DNA of 12,081 bases from SM23-78 sp041479965 (lineage in GTDB: Archaea > Nanobdellota > Nanobdellia > Woesearchaeales > SM23-78), in NCBI GenBank assembly GCA_041479965.1, contig JBGOZE010000039.1, positions 1-12,081 of the forward strand, in the 5' to 3' direction. The translations under genes were made by a program, and so were the position numbers. Positions 1-6,284 of this stretch are shown piece after piece (within the stretch, counting starts at the first letter, position 1; every line of letters begins with the position of its first letter). The notes beneath the pieces were generated by a model. It did no database searches. It was not told where the DNA came from and was given only the letters and a program-made list of their open reading frames with translations.

Positions 1-1
1 G

Positions 2-1054
2 GCTTGTCTAATATCTTTTTTCCGCTATTTATTACGGGAAGAATTTATTCAAAGCGACCCTACCGGTGACACCTCAGTCCCTAAAAAAGCTAAACGCTTA
101 CCCAAGGCTTTAAGCATTAGCGAAACGATCAAGCTCATCTCCGCCCCCCGCGGAGAAAAGCCGGCTGCCTTAAGAGACGCAGCGCTGCTTGAATTAATGT
201 ATGCGACCGGCATGCGTGCTTCCGAAATCGTTGGCTTAAATCTCAATGATATCAATTTAGAAGTTTCGTTTGTAAAATGCTTTGGCAAAGGCGCAAAAGA
301 GAGAATCGTTCCGATCAATAAGATTACCCTAAGGGCCTTAAAAGAGTATTTAGAAAAGGGCCGGCCAAAATTTCCGCAGAAAGACAAGCAGGCCCTATTT
401 TTGGACAAGAATGGTCAACGTTTAAGCCGGCAGGGGCTGTGGTTAATCATAAAAAAATATGTGAAAGAACATAGTTTAAAGCGACCTGTTCGCAATGTTT
501 TTGAGTTGCTGCGTCGCCGTATAGAGTATGTTCATCGAAAATTACCAATCAAAGGTCGGGCACTTAAATGCGATGCGCGGCGACTAAAAAAGATTAAAAC
601 CAACAGCATCCCTCTGATTGTAACTTCACCTCCTTACACAAATGTAATAAGATACGGCCAGTTTAATTGGATACGTCTATGGTTACTGGATGAAAGCGGA
701 CGGGAAGTGGACAAAAAATTGATGGTTACAGAGTCACTTCAGAAGTATGCGGAGTTCATGTCTTCCTGTTTGAAGGAGTTTAACAGGGTTCTAGTTCCGG
801 GAGGTAAAGCTGTTATAGTAATTGGTGATGTTAGGAACCGCAGGACAGAAATTGTGCACAACCTTGCAGAATATATCTGGGAAAATTCAGCACGCCCTTT
901 AGGATTTCAACTTGCTGAGCCTATAATAGAAGATAACATCCGTGATGATACAAAAGTCAGTAAAATATGGGGTGCCAAGAAAGGAAAGGCCACCAAAATT
1001 GATCGTATTATGGTATTGGAAAAACCACTAGCTATTCCACTGGCGCAGCCATAA
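2..1054 (+). CDS. Chimeric frame: partial XerD-like recombinase joined to C-terminal part of a TSPPY DNA methyltransferase (5' end outside window)
   Basis: The frame is open from base 2, with no start codon before Met at 197, so the gene enters from outside the window. The first ~160 codons match the XerD/XerC family: an SFFRYLLRE segment closing the N-terminal domain, then YATGMRASE carrying the first catalytic Arg (codon 215-217), then GKGAKERIVPI carrying the catalytic Lys. Where XerD should continue into its HxLRH box, the frame instead becomes a DNA methyltransferase. It has TSPPY (623-637, motif IV, typical of N4-cytosine and some N6-adenine enzymes), then RVLVPGGKAVIVIGDV. Missing are the recombinase HxxR, His/Trp and Tyr, and the methyltransferase FxGxG SAM-binding motif. 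Neither half can be a complete enzyme. The end overlaps the convergent GHKL gene by 23 nt. The domain reading is confident; whether the fusion exists in nature is not. Confidence 0.8.
   Translation, partial: ACLISFFRYLLREEFIQSDPTGDTSVPKKAKRLPKALSISETIKLISAPRGEKPAALRDAALLELMYATGMRASEIVGLNLNDINLEVSFVKCFGKGAKERIVPINKITLRALKEYLEKGRPKFPQKDKQALFLDKNGQRLSRQGLWLIIKKYVKEHSLKRPVRNVFELLRRRIEYVHRKLPIKGRALKCDARRLKKIKTNSIPLIVTSPPYTNVIRYGQFNWIRLWLLDESGREVDKKLMVTESLQKYAEFMSSCLKEFNRVLVPGGKAVIVIGDVRNRRTEIVHNLAEYIWENSARPLGFQLAEPIIEDNIRDDTKVSKIWGAKKGKATKIDRIMVLEKPLAIPLAQP
479..493 (+). other. Junction between XerD-type and methyltransferase-type sequence
   Basis: Up to codons LKRPV (479-490) the protein follows the usual XerD path, in which a segment like KRPVTPHTLRHSFATH would come next. 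From RNVFELLRRR onward it has nothing in common with XerD and leads into the methyltransferase. The frame is kept across the join. A metagenome assembly crossover, a recombination event or a natural deletion would all look like this. Confidence 0.6.
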
Positions 1055-3266
1055 TGGTTGTGCACACAGTTCTAGCCACACGATCCAGTTCTGCTTTCTT
1101 AATGGTTTCTTCATGGTCTTCTGGAAGGTCAACAGTATGCTCCTTGAAACCTAAGTGTTGGATGAATGAGTGATACGCTATGTGTAACAGATACTGGCTT
1201 CTGATCCTATTGACTCTTGCTTCAGCATAACTAGCTCCTGTTAGCGTATTAACGAGGTAACGGTTAGACATGTTAACGTAGATAACTGTTTGAGCACCCT
1301 CCTTAACCTCAGCTACGGTTTGTTCGGTCCACCCATATTCTTCGTATTTTTGGTCCTTCTCTGTAAGTTCAACTATTTGTGGAGCGTTAATCTCAATTTC
1401 GCTTGTCCGGCTCGTCGCGGTTGAGTCTAATACCTCGATAGTTCTTACAGATGTGTCCATTACTCTCCCATCTGTATGTCTCAAGGACAATTTGACTGAT
1501 AGCTTGGACCCGACTTTACCAGTATCAGTTCTAAGAAATACTTTTAACCTACCGCCTCTGAAGTCAGAGCGGCTATGTATCTGTAGATCTGATGAAGAAT
1601 CATCTGACAAAGCAAGACTCCATCCATCAACGGACAAAAGGCCATCAGGAGCATCGGATTCAATGCTAATTTTACATGTACGCCCCTTCCTTAAGGGGAT
1701 AGGATCCTGCTTATTCGCTATTTGGATAAAGGTAGGCTCACCCTTTGTCGGAAGAGGTAACAACGGTACTGAAGACCCGCCTCCTCCAGAGCTTTTCTTG
1801 GTCCCAGTCCCTATTTTTTCCTTCCTATCACCTAACTTAACCTTGAATTTACCAGGATTTAATTTAGTAAGCATTTCAGCCAACTTTCGGCGCACTTCAC
1901 TGGTATCTTTGCCAATATGCTCAGACAGTGCCTGTTGTTCTCTAAGTTCATTTTCTTTTCTTAAGTTCTCATCTTTAGAAAGGATTGCGATGATGGCTTC
2001 TGTTATTTCATTCTCCGCAGGTTTCTTCAAGCGATCTCTGCCTGATGTGAAAAAATATTTTTTTCCTGTCGCTGTGAGCCCTTCGCATTCTACCTGAACT
2101 ATCAGCGATTTGTAAATATAGCCAAATTTGCATTGCTCATTAAGAATCATACGCGGGATGCAGCCTTGAACCTGCCCATTATAAGTTATTAAGATAGAGT
2201 TTTTTTCATCGTAGAGAAAACGCCCTGCCTTTACTGGCTCTAGTATCTTCTTACCTTTCTTTTCCTTTTCTTCATGGCTTTTTAACAAATAATATCGTAT
2301 TTTTACCTCGCCATGTTGAGGATCGTCCTTGATTTTATATGTGAACTCTTCGCTATACTGCTTGAGACTACTGGTCTCTATTCTTCGCCTCGCGCCCAAA
2401 AGGCTTCGCCTACTGCCCGTTTTCCACTTGTCAAAGGAGAGTGTGTAAGGTAGTGGTGGGTCAAACAAATAATGATCCATTATTTGCCAAAAGTCATAGA
2501 AAACTGTCTTGGCAATATCATATTTCATGTGACCAACATAGGTCCCTGCTGGAAAGTCAATACCATCGGGTGAAATGTAAGGAGGATTATTATTGGATTT
2601 TAGCACGATGTATTCGAATTTGCCGTCCTTGGCTAAGGGATCATCGCTCAAATCATTGAACCTAATAATTGTAAACGCGATATGGTCTGGATTTGCGTTT
2701 ACTTTTCTTGTAACCATGACGGTATATTTACTGAAAGCACAGGTTGTGGAGCCTCCTTGCCCATACTGACCAATAACATAGAGTTTGCGAAACTTATTGC
2801 TTTCATTGAGGGATAATATTGTTCCTGGCATTTCTTCGCTTGTAAGACCTATACCTGGGTCTCTGAAGAAAAGGTTTGCTGTGCCATTAATACGAGCAAA
2901 GACTTCCACACCAGATTTCTCTGCTACTTCCATCTGCCCCTGCCCGCCTTTGCCGGTAGAAACATTGCACAGGTAACCTCCTTTGAATCCAAAAATTTTT
3001 GAAACCGCTTCTCTTGGCGATTTAGCTTCAAGTACTGCAGGGTTTACTAGTGCATTTCTTTCCAATACCGCATCCATGGCATTGGTAATGCGTTCAATTA
3101 TTGTAGAATCCGGGTTGGCTGTGATATTAACTCGAGCATGGTTACCCTCTTTATCGCCTAAGTCACGCCAACCACATCCTTGGCTTTCAAGCGATTTTAT
3201 GGCGGCTTCTACCTTTTCGCAGGTCAGGTTTTCCGCATCCAGCAACTCTTTAACTATTTGCTTCAT
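1032..3266 (-). CDS. GHKL (Hsp90/MutL/MORC-like) ATPase, last gene of the operon
   Basis: This 744-aa protein carries a Bergerat-fold ATP site. The N box is ERITNAMDA (E58, N62, D65), the G1 box is DPGIGL (D136, G138, G140) and the G2 loop is GQYGQGGS (166-173). A segment at about 190-430 ending in FTSGRDRLKK resembles the S5-like transducer that follows the ATPase in MutL and Hsp90. Next come a charged helical stretch (430-490), a Gly/Ser/Pro linker (492-507), a predicted beta-rich domain (about 508-615) and a helical C-terminal domain (625-744). No nuclease motif is evident. The start lies inside the 330-aa gene (17-nt overlap), suggesting coupled translation with that partner. GHKL ATPases beside DNA methyltransferases are known from prokaryotic restriction-modification neighbourhoods (MORC-like families), which fits the convergent methyltransferase. 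The ATPase call is strong; the defence role is inferred. Confidence 0.88.
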   Translation of the reverse strand: MKQIVKELLDAENLTCEKVEAAIKSLESQGCGWRDLGDKEGNHARVNITANPDSTIIERITNAMDAVLERNALVNPAVLEAKSPREAVSKIFGFKGGYLCNVSTGKGGQGQMEVAEKSGVEVFARINGTANLFFRDPGIGLTSEEMPGTILSLNESNKFRKLYVIGQYGQGGSTTCAFSKYTVMVTRKVNANPDHIAFTIIRFNDLSDDPLAKDGKFEYIVLKSNNNPPYISPDGIDFPAGTYVGHMKYDIAKTVFYDFWQIMDHYLFDPPLPYTLSFDKWKTGSRRSLLGARRRIETSSLKQYSEEFTYKIKDDPQHGEVKIRYYLLKSHEEKEKKGKKILEPVKAGRFLYDEKNSILITYNGQVQGCIPRMILNEQCKFGYIYKSLIVQVECEGLTATGKKYFFTSGRDRLKKPAENEITEAIIAILSKDENLRKENELREQQALSEHIGKDTSEVRRKLAEMLTKLNPGKFKVKLGDRKEKIGTGTKKSSGGGGSSVPLLPLPTKGEPTFIQIANKQDPIPLRKGRTCKISIESDAPDGLLSVDGWSLALSDDSSSDLQIHSRSDFRGGRLKVFLRTDTGKVGSKLSVKLSLRHTDGRVMDTSVRTIEVLDSTATSRTSEIEINAPQIVELTEKDQKYEEYGWTEQTVAEVKEGAQTVIYVNMSNRYLVNTLTGASYAEARVNRIRSQYLLHIAYHSFIQHLGFKEHTVDLPEDHEETIKKAELDRVARTVCTTIMAAPVE

Positions 3267-4242
3267 TTATGTCACCTATTACTTTGTACTCTCCTCGCAC
3301 TGAACTCACTAGCCCCAGCTCGCGCAGCATGGCAATATTAGTGCCTGCTAGAATTAGGGCATAATCCTTCTTGATGCGATCCCATCTTTCTTTGTCAACG
3401 ACACTTTTCTCAACGTAATTGACTAACGCAGGATGGTTTTTTAACATGGCAGGAAGCTCTTCCTTCCCATCATGCCCTGCATTGAGATAATCATAACAAC
3501 TTTTCATGATAGAGTACAATTTGTATCCTTGATCATCCAAGTGACTGATATACTGCAGCCACCATCGACGCTCCTCATTTGTAGCGATTTGATTCTTTTT
3601 ATTGAAATCTTCAGGGTAATCAAAAATCTTGTTGGGTAGGAGTGCAAACTCAAATCCTTCCATGCTCGGGCTTATCCATACTTGATCCCAGTTATTACGA
3701 GAAGCAGGTATGCCTTGCGTAGCTAACCCCTCGGGTAATGACTGTCGACTGACACGAATAAGGCCCATTTCCAATGCAGTAAAAAGGAAGTGTAACACAA
3801 AACGCCCTATAGCACTGTCTTTATCCGAGCTTGGAAAGCCTCGTAGGCTATGGTATCCTAAATCACGAAACACATGTTCACAGGTGTTAACAAACTCCAG
3901 CAAATTGCAGTCTTCAACAGTGTTATCTCTGTTAATCATGTTGGAAAGAATCCTAAGACCTGCCTTTACAGGGAAATAAGAATTGAATTGAATCCAGGGA
4001 CCTATGTGTTCCCCTCGGACATCACCAGGCAGCTTGAATATCCTGCCAGGCAGGTAAGTTCTTGTTGATTGGGGCTTTGCAATCAATTCATTGGATGATG
4101 ATGTTCTTATCTTGTCAGAACTTGTTTTGGTAGGTCCTTCCACATCCACAACAAGCTTGTTGTCTTCTTCATCAAGCAGTTCTGAGATTAGGCGCAAGAC
4201 CTTTTCCTTGTTTTTCTTGTTAATTGTTACTTCAATACGCAT
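3250..4242 (-). CDS. Protein of unknown function, partner of the GHKL ATPase
   Basis: I do not recognise this 330-aa protein. The N-terminus (1-35) is a short beta strand plus an amphipathic helix rich in Lys and Glu (NKKNKEKVLRLISELLDEED). A polar, probably disordered stretch (36-62) follows. The rest is mixed alpha/beta with conserved-looking aromatic patches such as GPWIQFNSYFPVKAG (81-95) and RRWWLQYISHLDDQGYKLYS (225-244). The last 45 residues (helix, then VSSVRGEYKVIGD) could be a small winged-helix-like unit. No catalytic motif for a nuclease, kinase or methyltransferase is visible, and there are no membrane segments or signal peptide. It overlaps the GHKL gene by 17 nt, and its position implies a joint function. 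The frame is also open upstream to a TGA at 4258, beyond which the 26-aa reading frame continues in phase. Start chosen: ATG at 4242, with a weak GGA upstream. Confidence 0.75.
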   Translation of the reverse strand: MRIEVTINKKNKEKVLRLISELLDEEDNKLVVDVEGPTKTSSDKIRTSSSNELIAKPQSTRTYLPGRIFKLPGDVRGEHIGPWIQFNSYFPVKAGLRILSNMINRDNTVEDCNLLEFVNTCEHVFRDLGYHSLRGFPSSDKDSAIGRFVLHFLFTALEMGLIRVSRQSLPEGLATQGIPASRNNWDQVWISPSMEGFEFALLPNKIFDYPEDFNKKNQIATNEERRWWLQYISHLDDQGYKLYSIMKSCYDYLNAGHDGKEELPAMLKNHPALVNYVEKSVVDKERWDRIKKDYALILAGTNIAMLRELGLVSSVRGEYKVIGDINEANS

Positions 4243-4257
4243 TTCTTGTTCCAGAAA

Positions 4258-4338
4258 TCATTTGTCCTTTAAATAGTTTACTATTTTCACATAATACTCG
4301 GGTATTTCTAACCATATTGCTGTAGGGAGGTTGTTCAT
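4258..4338 (-). CDS. 26-aa peptide between the winged-helix gene and the 330-aa gene
   Basis: A short frame starts at ATG 4338-4336, overlapping the TGA stop of the upstream 286-aa gene (ATGA arrangement), and ends at TGA 4260-4258. The peptide begins MNNLPTAIWLEIPEYY and ends KIVNYLKDK. It lies in the same phase as the 330-aa gene, whose ATG follows the stop by 15 nt with no further stop between. It could be a translationally coupled small peptide, or the original N-terminus of the 330-aa protein cut off by a stop codon. TGA serves as a normal stop elsewhere in this operon, so readthrough is not assumed. Moderate to low certainty that it is a separate product. Confidence 0.4.
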   Translation of the reverse strand: MNNLPTAIWLEIPEYYVKIVNYLKDK

Positions 4339-5195
4339 TCGTTTTTTGTAGAAAAATAATCTGTCAGAGCACCCACTATGCGATTAAGAACAGCATCAAC
4401 CCTCCCATGGCACTCAAACTCATCCATACCGGGAACTGAGTCATCAGGAAACAACCCGTACTTCTTCAGTTGCGAAGCTATCCCAACAGCTCTTGCAGCA
4501 TCCTTCTTAAGCAATATGCCAGCATGCAAATCCTTGACCGTCACCAGGCCCATCAGCTGGATTTTACATGGAAAAAAATGATCTTGCACGACGTCAATCA
4601 TATTCTTCAAGCGAGAACGCATAGCTAACTTGATATATTCCTCAAGCAAGTAAATATCATCACGTCCTACAGGAAGGATGAATCCCTCCACAAAGAATTG
4701 TATCACTTCACCATGTTCATGAAAAACCGCGGTACCTTCTGGGAGGAATACAGAATATTCCACATTGTTTTTCATGAATGATGGTATGACCAAGTACTTT
4801 CGGGATAAGCTTTTAATCGCGTTAGTGAGGCCGTCAGAGCCTTTCTTTATTAAGCCTCTTGCTAACATCCTGTGAGGCCTTACAAGCACTGTGCGTTGCA
4901 GAAACTTCCACCGACTGAGAAACATCCTAATCTCCTTAAGACAGCAGGGTTTGATAAAAATTGTTTTCTCGTTGATGTCTCGAATATCTCTTAGCCATCC
5001 TAGCCTAATCAGATCCCTCTTTACGACGGATATTGTCTTCTTATTAAGATGGAGTTTTTTACCTGCTTCTGTCTGCAGGATGCCCTGAGGATGCTTTAGG
5101 CATAAGTCCAGGAGCCGGATATGGTGAACCGTAACTAGCACGGCGGGAGTTTCTGGGAACAAACCGTCATTTGGAGGTTCACGGACTCTTGCCAT
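4335..5195 (-). CDS. Winged-helix DNA-binding protein of unknown role (286 aa)
   Basis: Residues about 18-80 read as a winged helix-turn-helix: helix VHHIRLLDLCLKHPQ, then ILQTEAGKKLHLNKKTISVV with the recognition helix, then KRDLIRLGWLRDI leading into a beta wing ending TIFIKP. The remaining ~200 residues are mixed alpha/beta with no recognised domain. They contain a strand-rich stretch (EYSVFLPEGTAVFHEHGEV, about 147-165) and a C-terminal helical region. It is probably a transcriptional regulator or a DNA-recognition subunit of the operon's system. The start ATG at 5195 sits within the end of the preceding 44-aa gene (17-nt overlap), and the stop overlaps the start of the 26-aa frame by 4 nt. 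The gene model is well supported by this packing; the exact function is unknown. Confidence 0.75.
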   Translation of the reverse strand: MARVREPPNDGLFPETPAVLVTVHHIRLLDLCLKHPQGILQTEAGKKLHLNKKTISVVKRDLIRLGWLRDIRDINEKTIFIKPCCLKEIRMFLSRWKFLQRTVLVRPHRMLARGLIKKGSDGLTNAIKSLSRKYLVIPSFMKNNVEYSVFLPEGTAVFHEHGEVIQFFVEGFILPVGRDDIYLLEEYIKLAMRSRLKNMIDVVQDHFFPCKIQLMGLVTVKDLHAGILLKKDAARAVGIASQLKKYGLFPDDSVPGMDEFECHGRVDAVLNRIVGALTDYFSTKNE

Positions 5196-5313
5196 AATCC
5201 TCCCCCCAAACCACTCTTAGTATCTGTTTCTCAGAATCAGTGAGATATTTTTCATTCTCCTTGAGATATGCTTTTAACTCTTCCAGACTCATCATATCAA
5301 AGACTGAGATCAT
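5179..5313 (-). CDS. Small acidic helical protein (44 aa), unknown function
   Basis: ATG at 5313-5311 overlaps the TGA of the upstream ribbon-helix-helix gene by 4 nt, and the frame ends at TGA 5181-5179 inside the start of the 286-aa gene. The protein begins MISVFDMMSLEELKAYLKEN and continues as charged helix (EKYLTDSEKQILRVVWGED). Such acidic helical proteins often bind a partner, but no specific role can be assigned. Support comes mainly from its position: it fills the gap between two genes exactly, with overlaps at both ends. It is too short for standard gene-length cut-offs. Confidence 0.6.
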   Translation of the reverse strand: MISVFDMMSLEELKAYLKENEKYLTDSEKQILRVVWGEDYGKSP

Positions 5314-5447
5314 TGCTCCGACCTCACAAGCTTCTCCATGATAGCCAACCTTAGGAATGACGACCGAGAAAGCATGCCTGCTTCCTTTCTGGCCTTATCT
5401 AGTCTAAGCATCACTTCCTCGTCGAGATAAAAATCGTAACGCTTCAT
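5310..5447 (-). CDS. Ribbon-helix-helix (CopG/Arc-type) regulator, 45 aa
   Basis: The frame from ATG 5447-5445 to TGA 5312-5310 gives a 45-aa protein starting MKRYDFYLDEEVMLRLDKAR and continuing with KEAGMLSRSSFLRLAIMEKL. This is the RHH pattern: an N-terminal beta strand with alternating exposed residues (KRYDFYL), a first helix (DEEVMLRLDKARKEAG), a Ser/Arg turn (LSRSS) and a second helix (FLRLAIMEKLV). RHH proteins dimerise through the strand, which also reads the major groove, and commonly repress their own operons. Here it is the first gene of the operon, and an inverted repeat lies between its TATA box and start codon. It ends in an ATGA overlap with the next gene. Alternative: the antitoxin half of a toxin-antitoxin pair, but the neighbour does not resemble a known toxin. 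Confidence 0.75.
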   Translation of the reverse strand: MKRYDFYLDEEVMLRLDKARKEAGMLSRSSFLRLAIMEKLVRSEQ

Positions 5448-5457
5448 ACTGCTTTTG

Positions 5458-5477
5458 TATGTATGGATGAATACATA
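5458..5477. promoter_or_regulatory. Inverted repeat, candidate RHH operator
   Basis: TATGTAT (5458-5464) and ATACATA (5471-5477) are perfect 7-bp inverted repeats separated by GGATGA. The site overlaps the TATA-like box of the operon and lies just upstream of the first gene, where a bound RHH dimer pair would block transcription. The operator role is inferred from position and symmetry. Confidence 0.5.
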
Positions 5478-5481
5478 TACT
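5474..5481 (-). promoter_or_regulatory. TATA-like box for the minus-strand operon
   Basis: On the minus strand this reads AGTATATG within an A/T-rich stretch. About 26 nt downstream is ~5452, only a few bases before the RHH start codon at 5447. This archaeal spacing predicts a very short or absent leader. Confidence 0.5.
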
Positions 5482-5495
5482 TAATTAAGAAGATA

Positions 5496-5515
5496 ATAGA
5501 TTGAGTTCAATCTAT
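5496..5515. promoter_or_regulatory. 20-bp palindrome-like site in the divergent promoter region
   Basis: ATAGATTGA (5496-5504) and TCAATCTAT (5507-5515) are perfect 9-bp inverted repeats around a GT centre. It lies midway between the two divergent TATA boxes, so a regulator bound here could affect both directions. The two winged-helix proteins encoded on either side are candidate binders. Confidence 0.5.
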
Positions 5516-5525
5516 ATACATAATA

Positions 5526-5533
5526 TTTATATA
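5526..5533 (+). promoter_or_regulatory. TATA box for the 242-aa gene
   Basis: TTTATATA centred near 5530. Twenty-six nt downstream is ~5556, exactly the ATG chosen for the gene, which predicts a leaderless transcript. Confidence 0.6.
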
Positions 5534-5555
5534 CTAGTCCATCCTAATAGCCTTG

Positions 5556-6284
5556 ATGGGACGAGCAGCAGTTGATGAAAACCCAGTATATACCAAACTT
5601 CTCCTACTTATAGCCAACCCCGGCAAGTCTCACTCATTATATCAAATAAAAGAACAGCTCAGAGAAGATTATAAAACCATTGTTCAACTAACCACTCTCA
5701 TCAATAGGATGAATAACCTTCTTGAGTTGGAGCTTATTACAAAAACAAAAAGGCATGGGGTAAGTGCCATAAGAAAAGGTCAGCGAGGAGGTTCCGACTC
5801 ACAATATGAAATTGATGCGGGCGGTTGCTTGTTTTATATACGGAGGACCGTACTTGACACGCTGTTCAATAATATCAGGGAAGAAAGCGATGATAATGAT
5901 GATCAATACTTGCTGGACCTTGTTTCTGACTTCGTGAGAAAGTGCAGTAAGGAAGCAATCAATGTTTCAATACATGAATTGTTTGAGCTCTTCGTGGCAT
6001 CTGTTGCTGAGAAATGGTATTCCTCAGCTCATATGACCAATCTGAAGACCTACAGGAATCATGCCTTTGATGTTAACATCCCCAGCAGCAGCAAGTTACT
6101 TGGGTTCCTGGCTGAATGCAAGAATTATTGGTTCAAAAACCCCACAAACAAGATTAAATATAACGCCTATGAAGCGCTAGAGTTCAGCAACAAAGATGAT
6201 TTCAAGAAGAGAATGAAGCACTCAAAAACCCCTAAGAAAGTTACGTCTGCAAGGTCAAACATCAAGAAAGTATTTGGTCACTGA
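5556..6284 (+). CDS. Winged-helix-like protein of unknown function (242 aa)
   Basis: The N-terminal ~90 residues have a winged-helix layout: a helix (NPVYTKLLLLIANPGKSHS), a helix-turn-helix region (LYQIKEQLREDYKTIVQLTT), a third helix (LINRMNNLLELELI), then a basic wing with GlyGly (KGQRGGSDSQYEID). The middle (100-155) is helical and acidic (REESDDNDD). The end is basic (KKRMKHSKTPKKVTSARSNIKK), suggesting nucleic-acid contact. It is probably a DNA-binding accessory or regulatory protein of the integrated element, since it sits between the operon and the integrase. ATG 5556 is preferred over TTG 5553 because it falls at the predicted transcription start. The end overlaps the integrase gene tail-to-tail by 7 nt. 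A specific family is not recognised. Confidence 0.75.
   Translation: MGRAAVDENPVYTKLLLLIANPGKSHSLYQIKEQLREDYKTIVQLTTLINRMNNLLELELITKTKRHGVSAIRKGQRGGSDSQYEIDAGGCLFYIRRTVLDTLFNNIREESDDNDDQYLLDLVSDFVRKCSKEAINVSIHELFELFVASVAEKWYSSAHMTNLKTYRNHAFDVNIPSSSKLLGFLAECKNYWFKNPTNKIKYNAYEALEFSNKDDFKKRMKHSKTPKKVTSARSNIKKVFGH

Noticed and set aside
1453..2097. Long plus-strand reading frame (214 codons)
   Set aside because: Lies wholly antisense to the GHKL ATPase gene, whose motifs are clear; the product is low-complexity Ser/Pro/Leu with no domain.
3250..4338. Recoded TGA (selenocysteine or Trp/Gly code) joining the 26-aa and 330-aa frames
   Set aside because: TGA is used as an ordinary stop by several neighbouring genes and no recoding hairpin is apparent, so a plain stop is the default reading.
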